A stretch of DNA of 64,000 nt from Lacinutrix mariniflava (lineage in GTDB: Bacteria > Bacteroidota > Bacteroidia > Flavobacteriales > Flavobacteriaceae): positions 248,001 to 312,000 of the forward strand of contig NZ_LIQG01000032.1 of assembly GCF_001418015.1 (NCBI RefSeq), written 5' to 3'. Within the stretch, counting starts at the first letter, position 1, and every line of letters starts with the position of its first letter. Positions 27,234-35,350 of the stretch are shown in pieces. The translations under genes and the position numbers were made by a program. Under the pieces are notes generated by a model, which did not search any database, was not told the DNA's origin, and saw only the letters and a list, made by a program, of their open reading frames with translations.

Positions 27234-27701
27234 ATGACAAAACTTAATTTTAAATTTATTTTTCAGAACGCATTCGATTCCTTCAAGGCTTTCGAAACGA
27301 TTCCGATTGAAATAAGCGGAATTTTAATAGAAGGACACTCTAAAACTATTTGGCAGACTTTAAATCATTTAATAAAATGGAGAGAATTTCAAATATTAAA
27401 AATTGCAGATATTGAGAAAAAATCTGATTTTATAGAATCTGAATCTTGGATTACCGAATTAGAACCAAATAATCCCAATGATTGGAAAAAAAAGATAAGC
27501 ATATTTAAAAGTCAGTCAGAACAAATTGAAAATCAAATTAAAAATCTTGATTTATCAGATTTGAGATTAGAGGAAAAACTCAAGTTGATTCAAGATTCAA
27601 GCACGCATTTATCATTTCATTTAGGAGAAATAATACTAATTGCAAGACAGAAGAACAAATATCCTCAACCGAACGAAATGAACGAATTTCTGGCTGAATA
27701 A
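27234..27701 (+). CDS. DinB/YfiT-like four-helix protein
   Basis: A 155-residue helical protein. IWQTLNHLIKWREFQ and STHLSFHLGEIILIARQKNKYPQP occupy the places of the histidine-bearing helices of the DinB superfamily, whose members bind a metal and often act as thiol-dependent (bacillithiol-type) transferases or stress proteins. The histidines are His47 in the first motif and two in the second (THLSFH). The substrate is unknown. Start ATG at 27234. Ten bases after the stop a half copy of the type A palindrome begins (GCATATAAAAAATAGCA, about 27719-27735), which marks this gene as part of the repeat-associated set. Confidence 0.7.
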   Translation: MTKLNFKFIFQNAFDSFKAFETIPIEISGILIEGHSKTIWQTLNHLIKWREFQILKIADIEKKSDFIESESWITELEPNNPNDWKKKISIFKSQSEQIENQIKNLDLSDLRLEEKLKLIQDSSTHLSFHLGEIILIARQKNKYPQPNEMNEFLAE

Positions 27702-27827
27702 AAACCGCTTACAACACTGCATATAAAAAATAGCACAAGTTATTGCTAAGACTAAAGTTTGCGCTTTTTCAGAAAACCCACAAAACCTTTCAACCCAAAA
27801 CCCAATATAAACAATTAACAAAACATA

Positions 27828-27847
27828 AACATACCAACTGGTATTTT
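27828..27847. promoter_or_regulatory. Operator 1 of the TetR regulator
   Basis: AACATACCAACTGGTATTTT has an ATACCA/TGGTAT palindrome 16 bases before the regulator's start codon. A matching site sits at 28484-28503. Confidence 0.65.
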
Positions 27848-27851
27848 TTAT

Positions 27852-27859
27852 TAAATTTG
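27852..27859 (+). promoter_or_regulatory. -7 box TAAATTTG of the tetR-type gene
   Basis: Exact TAnnTTTG match four bases before the ATG at 27864, so the transcript is almost leaderless. Operator 1 lies directly upstream. Confidence 0.55.
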
Positions 27860-27863
27860 TAGC

Positions 27864-28466
27864 ATGCAACAAGAATTAAAATCGGAAATTACTAAACAGC
27901 TAATTATTGATAAGGCCTTTAATTTATTTTATCAGAATGGTTTTAAAACAACCAGTATCGATAAAATAATGAAAGAAACCACATTAAGCAAAGGTGCATT
28001 CTATCACCATTACAAAAGCAAGAAAGAGCTAGGTTTAGAGGTTATTAGTTTAAAGGTTGAAAAAAGAGTTGTTAAAGGCATGATTGCGCCTTTAAAGGAA
28101 CCCGGAAACGCCTACCAGATTATTAAAGATGTTTTTACAAATAGATTAAAAGAATTTTCTACAAACGAAAAACAACAAGGTTGCCCAATGAACAACCTAA
28201 TTAATGAAATCGGAAATAACGAACGCGCTTATCAAAACGCTCTAAAAAATATTATAGAGCTCTGGAAAACCGCTTTAGTACAAATACTAGAAAGAGGTAA
28301 ACAAGAACATTCAATAAAAGAAGGCGTCTCAAGCCAAGCGGTTGCCACCTATTTAATAAGTGCTTTCGAAGGCATTAGAGGCATCAGAAAATTATATACT
28401 AACGACACTGTTTTAGACGAGTATATTTCTGGCCTTACTTTTTACTTAAATCAAATAAAGAAATAA
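27864..28466 (+). CDS. TetR/AcrR-family transcriptional regulator
   Basis: A 200-residue repressor. The N-terminal helix-turn-helix is clear: LIIDKAFNLFYQNGFKTTSIDKIMKETTLSKGAFYHHYKSKKELGLEVI (about 13-60). The C-terminal ligand domain resembles the TetR_C group with QGCPMNNLINEIGNNE, where the Cys in GCPMNNL is typical of regulators that sense electrophiles or haloalkyl-like compounds. Two near-identical palindromes, upstream of this gene and of the dehalogenase gene, are the probable binding sites. Autoregulation and control of the next two genes is inferred from those sites. Confidence 0.9.
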   Translation: MQQELKSEITKQLIIDKAFNLFYQNGFKTTSIDKIMKETTLSKGAFYHHYKSKKELGLEVISLKVEKRVVKGMIAPLKEPGNAYQIIKDVFTNRLKEFSTNEKQQGCPMNNLINEIGNNERAYQNALKNIIELWKTALVQILERGKQEHSIKEGVSSQAVATYLISAFEGIRGIRKLYTNDTVLDEYISGLTFYLNQIKK

Positions 28467-28483
28467 TTTTTTTTTAACCCAAA

Positions 28484-28505
28484 AACATACCTATTAGTAT
28501 GTTTG
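28484..28505 (+). promoter_or_regulatory. Operator 2 overlapping a -7 box (TATGTTTG)
   Basis: AACATAC-CTATTA-GTATGTT at 28484-28503 has the same half-site as operator 1. The -7 box TATGTTTG (28498-28505) lies inside its right half, so a bound repressor would cover the promoter of the dehalogenase gene. Confidence 0.7.
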
Positions 28506-28522
28506 TTTAAATACACACTACA

Positions 28523-29329
28523 ATGAAAAATAACAGAAGAGATTTTATTAAAAAATCGACCTTATTAGGATTAGGACTTGCCACTACCTCTCAATTTGCA
28601 AATGCGGCAACGGCAGTCAATGCTTCAGATGACACTATTGGAATTAACAAAACAAGACCTAAAGTGTTATTTTTCGATGTAAACGAAACACTTTTAGACC
28701 TAACAGCCATGAAAGATAGCGTTGGTAAAGTACTTGGTAATAGAAGCGATTTACTACCACTTTGGTTTACAACCATGCTACAATACTCTCTAGTATCTAC
28801 AGTTGGTAGGCAGTATAACGATTTTGGAATTATTGGCGCAGCCGCTTTACAAATGGTAGCAGCAAACCATAACATTAAAATAACCGAAACCGAAGCTAGA
28901 GAAGCTATCCTTACGCCTATTCGCTCTTTACCGGCACATCCAGAAGTAAAAGCATCGTTACAGCGATTAAAAGATGCTGGTTATAAATTGGTTTCATTTA
29001 CAAACTCGTCTAATAAAGGTGTGGAAACGCAATTTACAAACGCTGGATTATTGGAGTATTTTGACGAAAGATTAAGTATTGAAGACATGGGCAAGTTTAA
29101 ACCAGATCAAGATGCATACGCATGGGCTTCTAGAAAAATGGGTATTCAACCTAACGAGTGCTTATTAGTAGCAGCACACGGTTGGGATATTGCAGGTGCC
29201 ATTTGGGCCAACTGGAGAACGGCGTTTATTAGCAGACCTGGAGCACAATTATATCCGCTTGCACCTAATCCAGAAATTAATGCGTCCGATTTAAAATTAG
29301 TTACAGATATTTTAGTATCGTATAAATAA
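28523..29329 (+). CDS. HAD-type L-2-haloacid dehalogenase-like protein with Tat signal
   Basis: A 268-residue exported HAD hydrolase. The N-terminus NNRRDFIKKSTLLGLG with a hydrophobic stretch and ATTSQFANAA is a twin-arginine signal. The mature part carries HAD motif I FFDVNETLLDL (nucleophile Asp), motif II FTNSSNKG, motif III Lys in GKFKPDQDAY, and AAHGWDIAGA, which together match 2-haloacid dehalogenases. It would hydrolyse 2-haloacids to hydroxyacids, here in the periplasm, which is unusual since most relatives are cytosolic. The gene is controlled by a TetR operator on its -7 box and is followed by an SDR gene. Confidence 0.88.
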   Translation: MKNNRRDFIKKSTLLGLGLATTSQFANAATAVNASDDTIGINKTRPKVLFFDVNETLLDLTAMKDSVGKVLGNRSDLLPLWFTTMLQYSLVSTVGRQYNDFGIIGAAALQMVAANHNIKITETEAREAILTPIRSLPAHPEVKASLQRLKDAGYKLVSFTNSSNKGVETQFTNAGLLEYFDERLSIEDMGKFKPDQDAYAWASRKMGIQPNECLLVAAHGWDIAGAIWANWRTAFISRPGAQLYPLAPNPEINASDLKLVTDILVSYK

Positions 29330-29366
29330 AAGTCCAATTTTTATAAATTAAAACAAACGCAGAATC

Positions 29367-30104
29367 ATGAAAAAAGTAGACAACAAAGTTATTATTGTTA
29401 CAGGTTCTTCTAAAGGCATTGGAAAAGAAGTAGCTATACTATTAGCTAAAAACGGAGCTAAAGTTATAGTAAACCACTCTAACAGCCAGAAAGAAGCAGA
29501 TGCGACTGTAAACACAATTATAGAAAATGGTGGCAAAGCAATTGCCGTAAAAGCAGATGTTAGCGATAGAGAGCAAGTGACCCAACTATTCGATAAAGCC
29601 ATACAAGAATTTGGTAAAATTGATGTTTTAGTTAATAATGCTGGAACAATGATTTCTAAACAACTAAAAGACAATACACAAGACGATTTCACAAAGCAAT
29701 TTAATGTTAATGTAAGAGGCATTTTTAATACGTTACAAGAAGCAGATAGTAAGCTAGCAGATAATGGTATTATTATAAACTTCTCCTCTAGTACTACTAA
29801 ATTAATGTTACCAACTTATGCGCTATATTCTGCAACAAAGGCAGCTGTAGAGCAAATAACAAGAGTGTTTTCTAAAGAAATAGGACGCGGCATATCGGTT
29901 AACGCCATTGCACCTGGAGCTACAGAAACAGAATTGTTTTTAACCGGAAAATCTCAAGAACAAATAGATAAGTTAAGTAGCATGAATGCTTTTAATAGAT
30001 TAGCAAAACCTATAGACATTGCAAAAGTGGTCTTGTTTTTAGCTAGTGACGATTCTAAATGGATTTCTGGTCAAGTTATAGGCGCCAACGGTGCTTTGGT
30101 TTAA
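29367..30104 (+). CDS. SDR-family oxidoreductase
   Basis: A 245-residue classical short-chain dehydrogenase. TGSSKGIGKEVA (cofactor loop), DVLVNNAGTM, catalytic Ser in INFSSSTTKL, catalytic Tyr/Lys in LYSATKAAV, and a C-terminal SGQVIGANGALV. It resembles 3-oxoacyl-ACP reductases and glucose dehydrogenase-like enzymes. Only 37 bases separate it from the dehalogenase gene, so it is probably in the TetR-controlled operon and may oxidise the product of an upstream step. Start ATG at 29367. A terminator lies at 30129. Confidence 0.9.
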   Translation: MKKVDNKVIIVTGSSKGIGKEVAILLAKNGAKVIVNHSNSQKEADATVNTIIENGGKAIAVKADVSDREQVTQLFDKAIQEFGKIDVLVNNAGTMISKQLKDNTQDDFTKQFNVNVRGIFNTLQEADSKLADNGIIINFSSSTTKLMLPTYALYSATKAAVEQITRVFSKEIGRGISVNAIAPGATETELFLTGKSQEQIDKLSSMNAFNRLAKPIDIAKVVLFLASDDSKWISGQVIGANGALV

Positions 30105-30128
30105 ATAACGCTTTCGCGGAAATACAAA

Positions 30129-30152
30129 ACCACCTTTTTAGGTGGTTTTTTT
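30129..30152 (+). terminator. Terminator after the SDR gene
   Basis: ACCACCTTTTTAGGTGGT with a T7 run, preceded by the CGCTTTCGCGGAAA motif (30109-30123). It is followed by TTACGGAAAACCGTAAAA, also seen at 39163. Confidence 0.85.
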
Positions 30153-30354
30153 ATGCTTTTATTTTACGATTACGGAAAACCGTAAAATAGATTGGTTTAC
30201 TTGTTTTAACTTGACTTTTGTTAGAGAAAAATACGTAGTTCTACGTATAGATTTTCTAGCTTAAAACGATTAACTTCGGTGAACTTTTGATGAAAAATTA
30301 AAATGATTTTTTATTAGAGGAACATTGTACACAATTAAAACAAAAATTATCGCC

Positions 30355-31458
30355 ATGGAAAAAGAAGATGAAAAAAATAATGAGGAAATAGAATCTTCTG
30401 ATAGAAATATTGATGAAAAAATCGAAAAAGAAAAGAGTGAATTACTCAATAAGGTTTTGAGCGGAAATCTCGAAACTAAACGAGATAAAGTTGGTTTTAT
30501 TCTTAATAACAACACATCAGCCAGAAACTCAGACATTGAGTTAGCTTGGAGTTATTGGAATACATTTGAAGACCACCTATTTAATGGGAATTCTATTACA
30601 AAAGAAGTACTGAAACAATTAACTAGTATTAATTCTTTGACTCGTTCTAGAGCTAGAATTCAAAACGAATACAAACTATTTCAAGCTAATCATGCTGTAA
30701 AAAAGCATAGAGGTGTATTAGCTAACGAAATGAAAAACTTAGCCGTTGAAGAAAAACCTGAAGGATTAGAAACGTATTCTGTATATATAGATGAGACAGG
30801 TAAAACTCAAAACTATTTATCTGTAGGTAGTTTATGGGTTGTAGATGGTTTTAAAGCATACCAAGCATACAATGAAATCAAAAAATGGAAAGATCAAAAC
30901 AATATTAAATATGAATTTCATTTTTCACAATTAAGTAAAAATAAATTAGAAAAATACAAAGAATTCTTTTTGACTTTTTTAAAACTAAATCCGACGGTCG
31001 GTTTTAAGGTTATAATACTAAATAAGAAAGGAATAACTAATATAAACTCTGCAGTAACTGACTTAACATTCCATATAATTCACAAAGGTATTAACCATGA
31101 ACATAGTACAGGTAGAGCTCCTTTACCTAGATTATTACAAGTATGGATTGATAATGAAGAAAAAGGAAGTGATCAACTCAAAATAGAAAATTTAAAAGAA
31201 AGAATAACAGGTCAATCTATATCTAACCTGTATCTTGGTGATTTTCAAGCTGTAGATTCCAAAGAAAATTTTGGTATTCAGATTGTAGATATTTTTATAG
31301 CATCAATTAATAGAAAAATACATAATCCTGAAAGTAGCGGAAACCATAAGGATGAATTAGCAAATTATGTTTTAGAACTTCTTAAGTTTGACTTTAAAAG
31401 TATTAATCTTGAAAATAACAAGACAGATAAGTCAACTGTATTTAACTTGAATTATTAA
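30355..31458 (+). CDS. DUF3800 domain protein
   Basis: A 367-residue protein; ATG at 30355 is chosen over a GTG at 30325. The first 100 residues are charged and helical with a coiled-coil look. From about 140 there is a DUF3800-type domain: YSVYIDETGK with Asp146 and Glu147, EFHFSQLSK, and FQAVDSKENFGIQIVDIFIASINR with Asp312. The paired acidic residues at both ends suggest an RNase H-like nuclease fold; the family is mobile and often seen near phage defence genes. Nothing in the window proves a nuclease or defence role. It is isolated, with a leader remnant upstream and a palindromic region downstream. Confidence 0.75.
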   Translation: MEKEDEKNNEEIESSDRNIDEKIEKEKSELLNKVLSGNLETKRDKVGFILNNNTSARNSDIELAWSYWNTFEDHLFNGNSITKEVLKQLTSINSLTRSRARIQNEYKLFQANHAVKKHRGVLANEMKNLAVEEKPEGLETYSVYIDETGKTQNYLSVGSLWVVDGFKAYQAYNEIKKWKDQNNIKYEFHFSQLSKNKLEKYKEFFLTFLKLNPTVGFKVIILNKKGITNINSAVTDLTFHIIHKGINHEHSTGRAPLPRLLQVWIDNEEKGSDQLKIENLKERITGQSISNLYLGDFQAVDSKENFGIQIVDIFIASINRKIHNPESSGNHKDELANYVLELLKFDFKSINLENNKTDKSTVFNLNY

Positions 31459-31464
31459 TAGACC

Positions 31465-31680
31465 TGTCTATAACAAAATGTATAAAGCATAGCTAATAAG
31501 TGTTTAACCGAAAAACTCGTGTTTATTTGCGAAAATCGCCAAATTTTTAATTTGGCTTAAAAACTGAAAAGTTAAAAGTTAAAACAAAATATAAAAAATT
31601 GGCTCTGTGCTAAACCCGAAATATAGTATATTTTTAAACGCTACGTTTCATGTATAGACCGCTCAACGTACAAACCAATA
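31465..31680. repeat. Structured noncoding stretch after the DUF3800 gene
   Basis: The 417-base gap to the ATP-grasp gene holds a cassette-end-like stretch: TGTATAAAGCATAGC near the start, a central hairpin GCCAAAtttttaaTTTGGC (about 31546-31560), and an end reading TGTATAGACCGCTCAACGT (about 31652-31671). The arms pair only loosely. No gene is visible in the rest of the gap. Confidence 0.45.
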
Positions 31681-31875
31681 TTACATTTCTTAACTCCCAC
31701 AATTCTCTTAAAGCTTAACGACTTCTTGATATCGAATTAAAAAAGACTATAACCAACAAATTATTCCTATCAGTTAATATAAAAAACAACCCAAAAATAA
31801 TTTTTAAAGCAATGTAAAACCAATTAAAAAATAATATACATTTACTTAAAATTATAATAGCGTTATGCGCTCTAA

Positions 31876-33321
31876 ATGAACAAATACATTGTTGTAAATC
31901 AACCTGAAAAATGGAATTTTTCAATTGATAATATTACAGTAATTTCTCCTCAAGATTATCTTACAAATCCTAAGTATTCCCTATTAAAGAATGCGCGAAT
32001 TTTCAATTTGTGTAAGGATTACTCGTACCAATCTAAAGGGTATTACGTGTCGCTTTTGGCAGAAGCTAGAGGCCATTTACCAATACCAACTACTAAAAAC
32101 ATTGTAGATTTAAAAACATTAAAACTGGTTAGAATAGTTTCCGATGAGTTTGACGATGTTATTCAGCAAAGCTTAAAAAATATAAAGTCGCAAGATTTTA
32201 CTTTAAGCATCTATTTTGGGCAAAACGTAGCGCAAAAATACAAGACCCTAAGCGCCATGTTTTACAAGCATTTTCAAGTGCCTTTTTTACGTGTAAATTT
32301 TAACCATACTACAAAGTGGAACATACAGAGTATTAAAGCGGTTTCGGAAGCCGAAATTCCTGTAGAACACATACCAAGTGTTCATGAATTTGCAAACCAG
32401 TATTTTGCAAAAAAACGTTACGATACTGCTAAGGTTGCTAATTACGATTTCGATTTAGCAATATTGGTTAACCCAAACGATCCTGCGCCACCAAGCAATA
32501 CAAAGGCTTTAAAAAAGTTTATAGAAACAGCAGAGAAAATGAATATCTATGCCGAAATTATAGAACCTAAAGACTTATCGCGCTTATCGTCTTTTGATGC
32601 TTTATTTTTAAGACAAAGCACAGAAGTAAACAACGAAGCTTACATGTTTGCCAGAAAAGCACAACAAGAAGGCATTGCTATTATAGATTATCCAGATGCT
32701 ATTTTAAAATGCTGCAATAAAGTGTATATGGCAGAAGCCTTAAACAATGCTAATATTAACACACCAAAAACAGTAATTGTACACAGTAATAATAGACATG
32801 CTGTTTTAGAGCAAACAGGATTACCTTGTGTTTTAAAAGCACCAGATTCTACTTTTTCGTTTGGCGTAAAAAAAGCCAAAACTGTTGAGGAGTACGATGT
32901 TTTGGTAACCGAAATGCTAAAGGAATCTGATCTCATTATTGCACAAGAGTTTTGTCCATCGGATTACGATTGGCGTATTGGCATTATTGACAACAAGCCT
33001 TTTTTTGCTTGTAAATATTACATGGCAAAAGGCCATTGGCAAATTTACAACTGGAAAGCAACCAACAAAAACGAACAAGATGGAGATGCAGATTGTTTAC
33101 CTATTGAAGACGTACCAAAAAACGTTATCGATATGGCTTTGAAATCGGCTAAATTAATGGGATTAGGTCTTTATGGCATTGACATTAAAGTGGTAGATAA
33201 TAAATTAATGGTCATAGAAATTAACGACAACCCAAATATTGATTTTGGTGTAGAAGACGCGTATTATGGCGATTTAGTTTACACTGAAATACTTTCAGCA
33301 TTAAAAAAACGCTTAGCATAA
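31876..33321 (+). CDS. RimK-like ATP-grasp ligase with N-terminal RLAN domain
   Basis: A 481-residue protein. The N-terminal part (1-180; VVNQPEKWNFSI, LCKDYSYQSKGYYVSLLAEARGHLPIPT) is the RimK-like ATP-grasp N-terminal (RLAN) type. The C-terminal two thirds form an ATP-grasp ligase: CVLKAPDSTFSFGVKKAK (ATP loop), LIIAQEFCPSDYDWRIGII, and GLYGIDIKVVDNKLMVIEINDNPNID (Mg-ATP site). Such enzymes join an acyl-phosphate to an amine, as in adding amino acids to a peptide or protein. Two bases separate it from the next gene; the three-gene cluster is surely one operon. The substrate is unknown. Confidence 0.88.
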   Translation: MNKYIVVNQPEKWNFSIDNITVISPQDYLTNPKYSLLKNARIFNLCKDYSYQSKGYYVSLLAEARGHLPIPTTKNIVDLKTLKLVRIVSDEFDDVIQQSLKNIKSQDFTLSIYFGQNVAQKYKTLSAMFYKHFQVPFLRVNFNHTTKWNIQSIKAVSEAEIPVEHIPSVHEFANQYFAKKRYDTAKVANYDFDLAILVNPNDPAPPSNTKALKKFIETAEKMNIYAEIIEPKDLSRLSSFDALFLRQSTEVNNEAYMFARKAQQEGIAIIDYPDAILKCCNKVYMAEALNNANINTPKTVIVHSNNRHAVLEQTGLPCVLKAPDSTFSFGVKKAKTVEEYDVLVTEMLKESDLIIAQEFCPSDYDWRIGIIDNKPFFACKYYMAKGHWQIYNWKATNKNEQDGDADCLPIEDVPKNVIDMALKSAKLMGLGLYGIDIKVVDNKLMVIEINDNPNIDFGVEDAYYGDLVYTEILSALKKRLA

Positions 33322-33323
33322 TT

Positions 33324-34550
33324 ATGAAAAAACCTTATCACTTATTCGATGTTTATGGCATTGAATTAGAATACATGCTTGTTAATAAAAAAACGTTTAA
33401 AGTCGCTCCACAAGTAGACGAACTCCTAACAAAAAAAGCTGGCAAACTAAAAGCAGACTTAGAGAATGGCGATATTGCATGGAGTAACGAATTGGTTGCA
33501 CATGTAATCGAATTAAAAACCAATGGTCCTAAAAAAAGCACAGACGACTTGGCTGCAAAATTTCATGCCAATATTTTAGAGATTGATACACTTTTAAAAC
33601 CATTAAATTTGCAACTTTTAGGTTCTGCTTCGCATCCATTAATGAATCCTGATGCAGACACGCAACTTTGGAAACACAGTTATAGCGAAGTCTATGCGCT
33701 TTACAATACTATTTTTAATTGCAAAGGCCATGGCTGGAGCAATGTACAAAGCACACATATAAATTTACCGTTTTATAATGATAAGGAATTCGAAAAACTG
33801 CATGCAGCCATTCGTATTATTCTACCATTATTACCAGGGCTTTCTGCGAGTTCTCCAATTTTAGAAGGAAAAATTACAGGCTTTAAAGACACACGATTAG
33901 AGTTTTATAAAACAAATCAAAAAGAGATTCCGGAATTAACAGGACTTGTAATTCCAGAACGTGTGTTTTCGAAATTAGATTACCATGCTACTATTTTCGA
34001 GCCTATAAAAAAGGCCATTACACCTTACGATAAAGACAAGATATTAGATCAGCATTTTTTGAACTCTCGTGGTGCTATTGCGCGTTTCGATCGTAATGCT
34101 ATAGAAATTAGATTAGTAGATATTCAAGAATCTCCTAAAGCAGACATTGCCATTTGTGCATTAATTATTGAAGTTTTAAAGGCTTTGGTTAAAAAAGAGT
34201 TTTGTTCTTTAAAAGAACAAAAAAGTTGGACTAAAGAAGATTTGTTTCTAATTTTAAATGATGCCATAAAACACGCAGAATATTCTAAAATTGAAAATGA
34301 AGCTTATTTAAAATTATTTGGCCTTAAAGCTCCTGCAACTATACATGATGTTTGGAATCATTTGTACCAAACGGTTAAACCTAAATTACATGCTTCGCAT
34401 TATGAGGCTATCGAACTTATTTTAGATGAAGGTACTTTGGCAACGCGCATACTAAAAGCAGTTGGCGATGACACTTCTAAAAAACATATTATTACTGTGT
34501 ATCGCGAGCTTCAAGCGTGTTTAATAACAAACACAATGTTTAAACCGTGA
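33324..34550 (+). CDS. GCS2-type carboxylate-amine ligase
   Basis: A 408-residue protein of the glutamate-cysteine ligase 2 superfamily: FDVYGIELEYMLVNKKT at the N-terminus (Glu residues that bind Mg-ATP), GHGWSNVQSTHINLPF, LPLLPGLSASSPI and SRGAIARFDRNAIEIRLVDIQE. It would activate a glutamate-like carboxylate with ATP and couple it to an amine. It is fused into an operon with a RimK-like ligase upstream (2-base gap) and an amidohydrolase downstream (4-base overlap), so it probably works on the same unknown peptide or metabolite rather than on ordinary glutathione synthesis. Confidence 0.87.
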   Translation: MKKPYHLFDVYGIELEYMLVNKKTFKVAPQVDELLTKKAGKLKADLENGDIAWSNELVAHVIELKTNGPKKSTDDLAAKFHANILEIDTLLKPLNLQLLGSASHPLMNPDADTQLWKHSYSEVYALYNTIFNCKGHGWSNVQSTHINLPFYNDKEFEKLHAAIRIILPLLPGLSASSPILEGKITGFKDTRLEFYKTNQKEIPELTGLVIPERVFSKLDYHATIFEPIKKAITPYDKDKILDQHFLNSRGAIARFDRNAIEIRLVDIQESPKADIAICALIIEVLKALVKKEFCSLKEQKSWTKEDLFLILNDAIKHAEYSKIENEAYLKLFGLKAPATIHDVWNHLYQTVKPKLHASHYEAIELILDEGTLATRILKAVGDDTSKKHIITVYRELQACLITNTMFKP

Positions 34551-35227
34551 CACTTATTTTAACCTGCGAACATGGTGGAAATGCTATTCCTAAAATTTAT
34601 AAAAAATATTTCGAAAATAAAGCTGTTTTAAAAACACATCGTGGTTACGATTTGGGCGCATTAGATGTCTTTAAAAATTTAGAACCGCTATCTCATGCTT
34701 CATATTTTAGCACAACCAGTCGTTTGTTAATTGAATTAAATCGCTCGTTACATCATAATCAGTTATTTTCAGAATTCATTAAAAATAGATCTAAAACCGA
34801 GAAAGCTAAAATTATTGAAACGTATTATGTACCGTATCGTTCTTCCGTAGAAAAAAAAATTAAAAGTGTAATTGGTACTGGTCATACTGTGCTTCATTTA
34901 TCCATTCATAGTTTTACACCTGAGCTAGACCATATAACCAGAAATTGTGATATTGGTTTATTATTCGATTCTACAAAAAAAGCAGAACAACAGTATTGTA
35001 AACGCCTAAAAACAGCACTTTTAAAACAAGATTCTAAATTAAACATTCGTTATAACTATCCTTATTTAGGAAAAGCTGATGGATTTACTACCGCCTTAAG
35101 AAAGCAGTTCTCAACGCATTATTTGGGTATTGAAATTGAAATAAATCAGAAATTTGTTTCAAAAAACAGTACAGATTTAAGCATAAAGGCAATGCTTTAC
35201 AAAGCCATCCAAGGCTTGCAACTTTAA
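34547..35227 (+). CDS. N-formylglutamate amidohydrolase-like protein
   Basis: A 226-residue protein of the N-formylglutamate amidohydrolase family: LTCEHGGNAIP (metal-site His/Glu), THRGYDLGAL, RLLIELNRSLHHNQLFSEF, and VLHLSIHSFTPEL with the His dyad. It would hydrolyse an N-acyl or amide bond. Translation starts at GTG overlapping the upstream stop (GTGA), so it is coupled to the ligase. A hydrolase beside two ligases suggests removal of a protecting or excess group, or turnover of the product. Confidence 0.85.
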   Translation: MTLILTCEHGGNAIPKIYKKYFENKAVLKTHRGYDLGALDVFKNLEPLSHASYFSTTSRLLIELNRSLHHNQLFSEFIKNRSKTEKAKIIETYYVPYRSSVEKKIKSVIGTGHTVLHLSIHSFTPELDHITRNCDIGLLFDSTKKAEQQYCKRLKTALLKQDSKLNIRYNYPYLGKADGFTTALRKQFSTHYLGIEIEINQKFVSKNSTDLSIKAMLYKAIQGLQL

Positions 35228-35319
35228 AAATTTTTAAAGCGTACAAACAGTCTTTATCTAAGTAAAAAATGCAATCATCAAAAAAAATATAAGAATTTAA
35301 CTACTTATTATATTTTAAC

Positions 35320-35327
35320 TAAATTTG
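35320..35327 (+). promoter_or_regulatory. -7 box TAAATTTG of the hybrid kinase gene
   Basis: Exact TAnnTTTG match. Transcription would start near 35334, which rules out the TTG at 35333 as a start codon and supports ATG at 35351. Confidence 0.6.
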
Positions 35328-35350
35328 CGTAATTGAACAATAGTTACCCA

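Noticed and set aside
35333-35350. TTG start of the hybrid kinase
   Set aside because: Too close to the -7 box; ATG at 35351 fits the expected transcript start.
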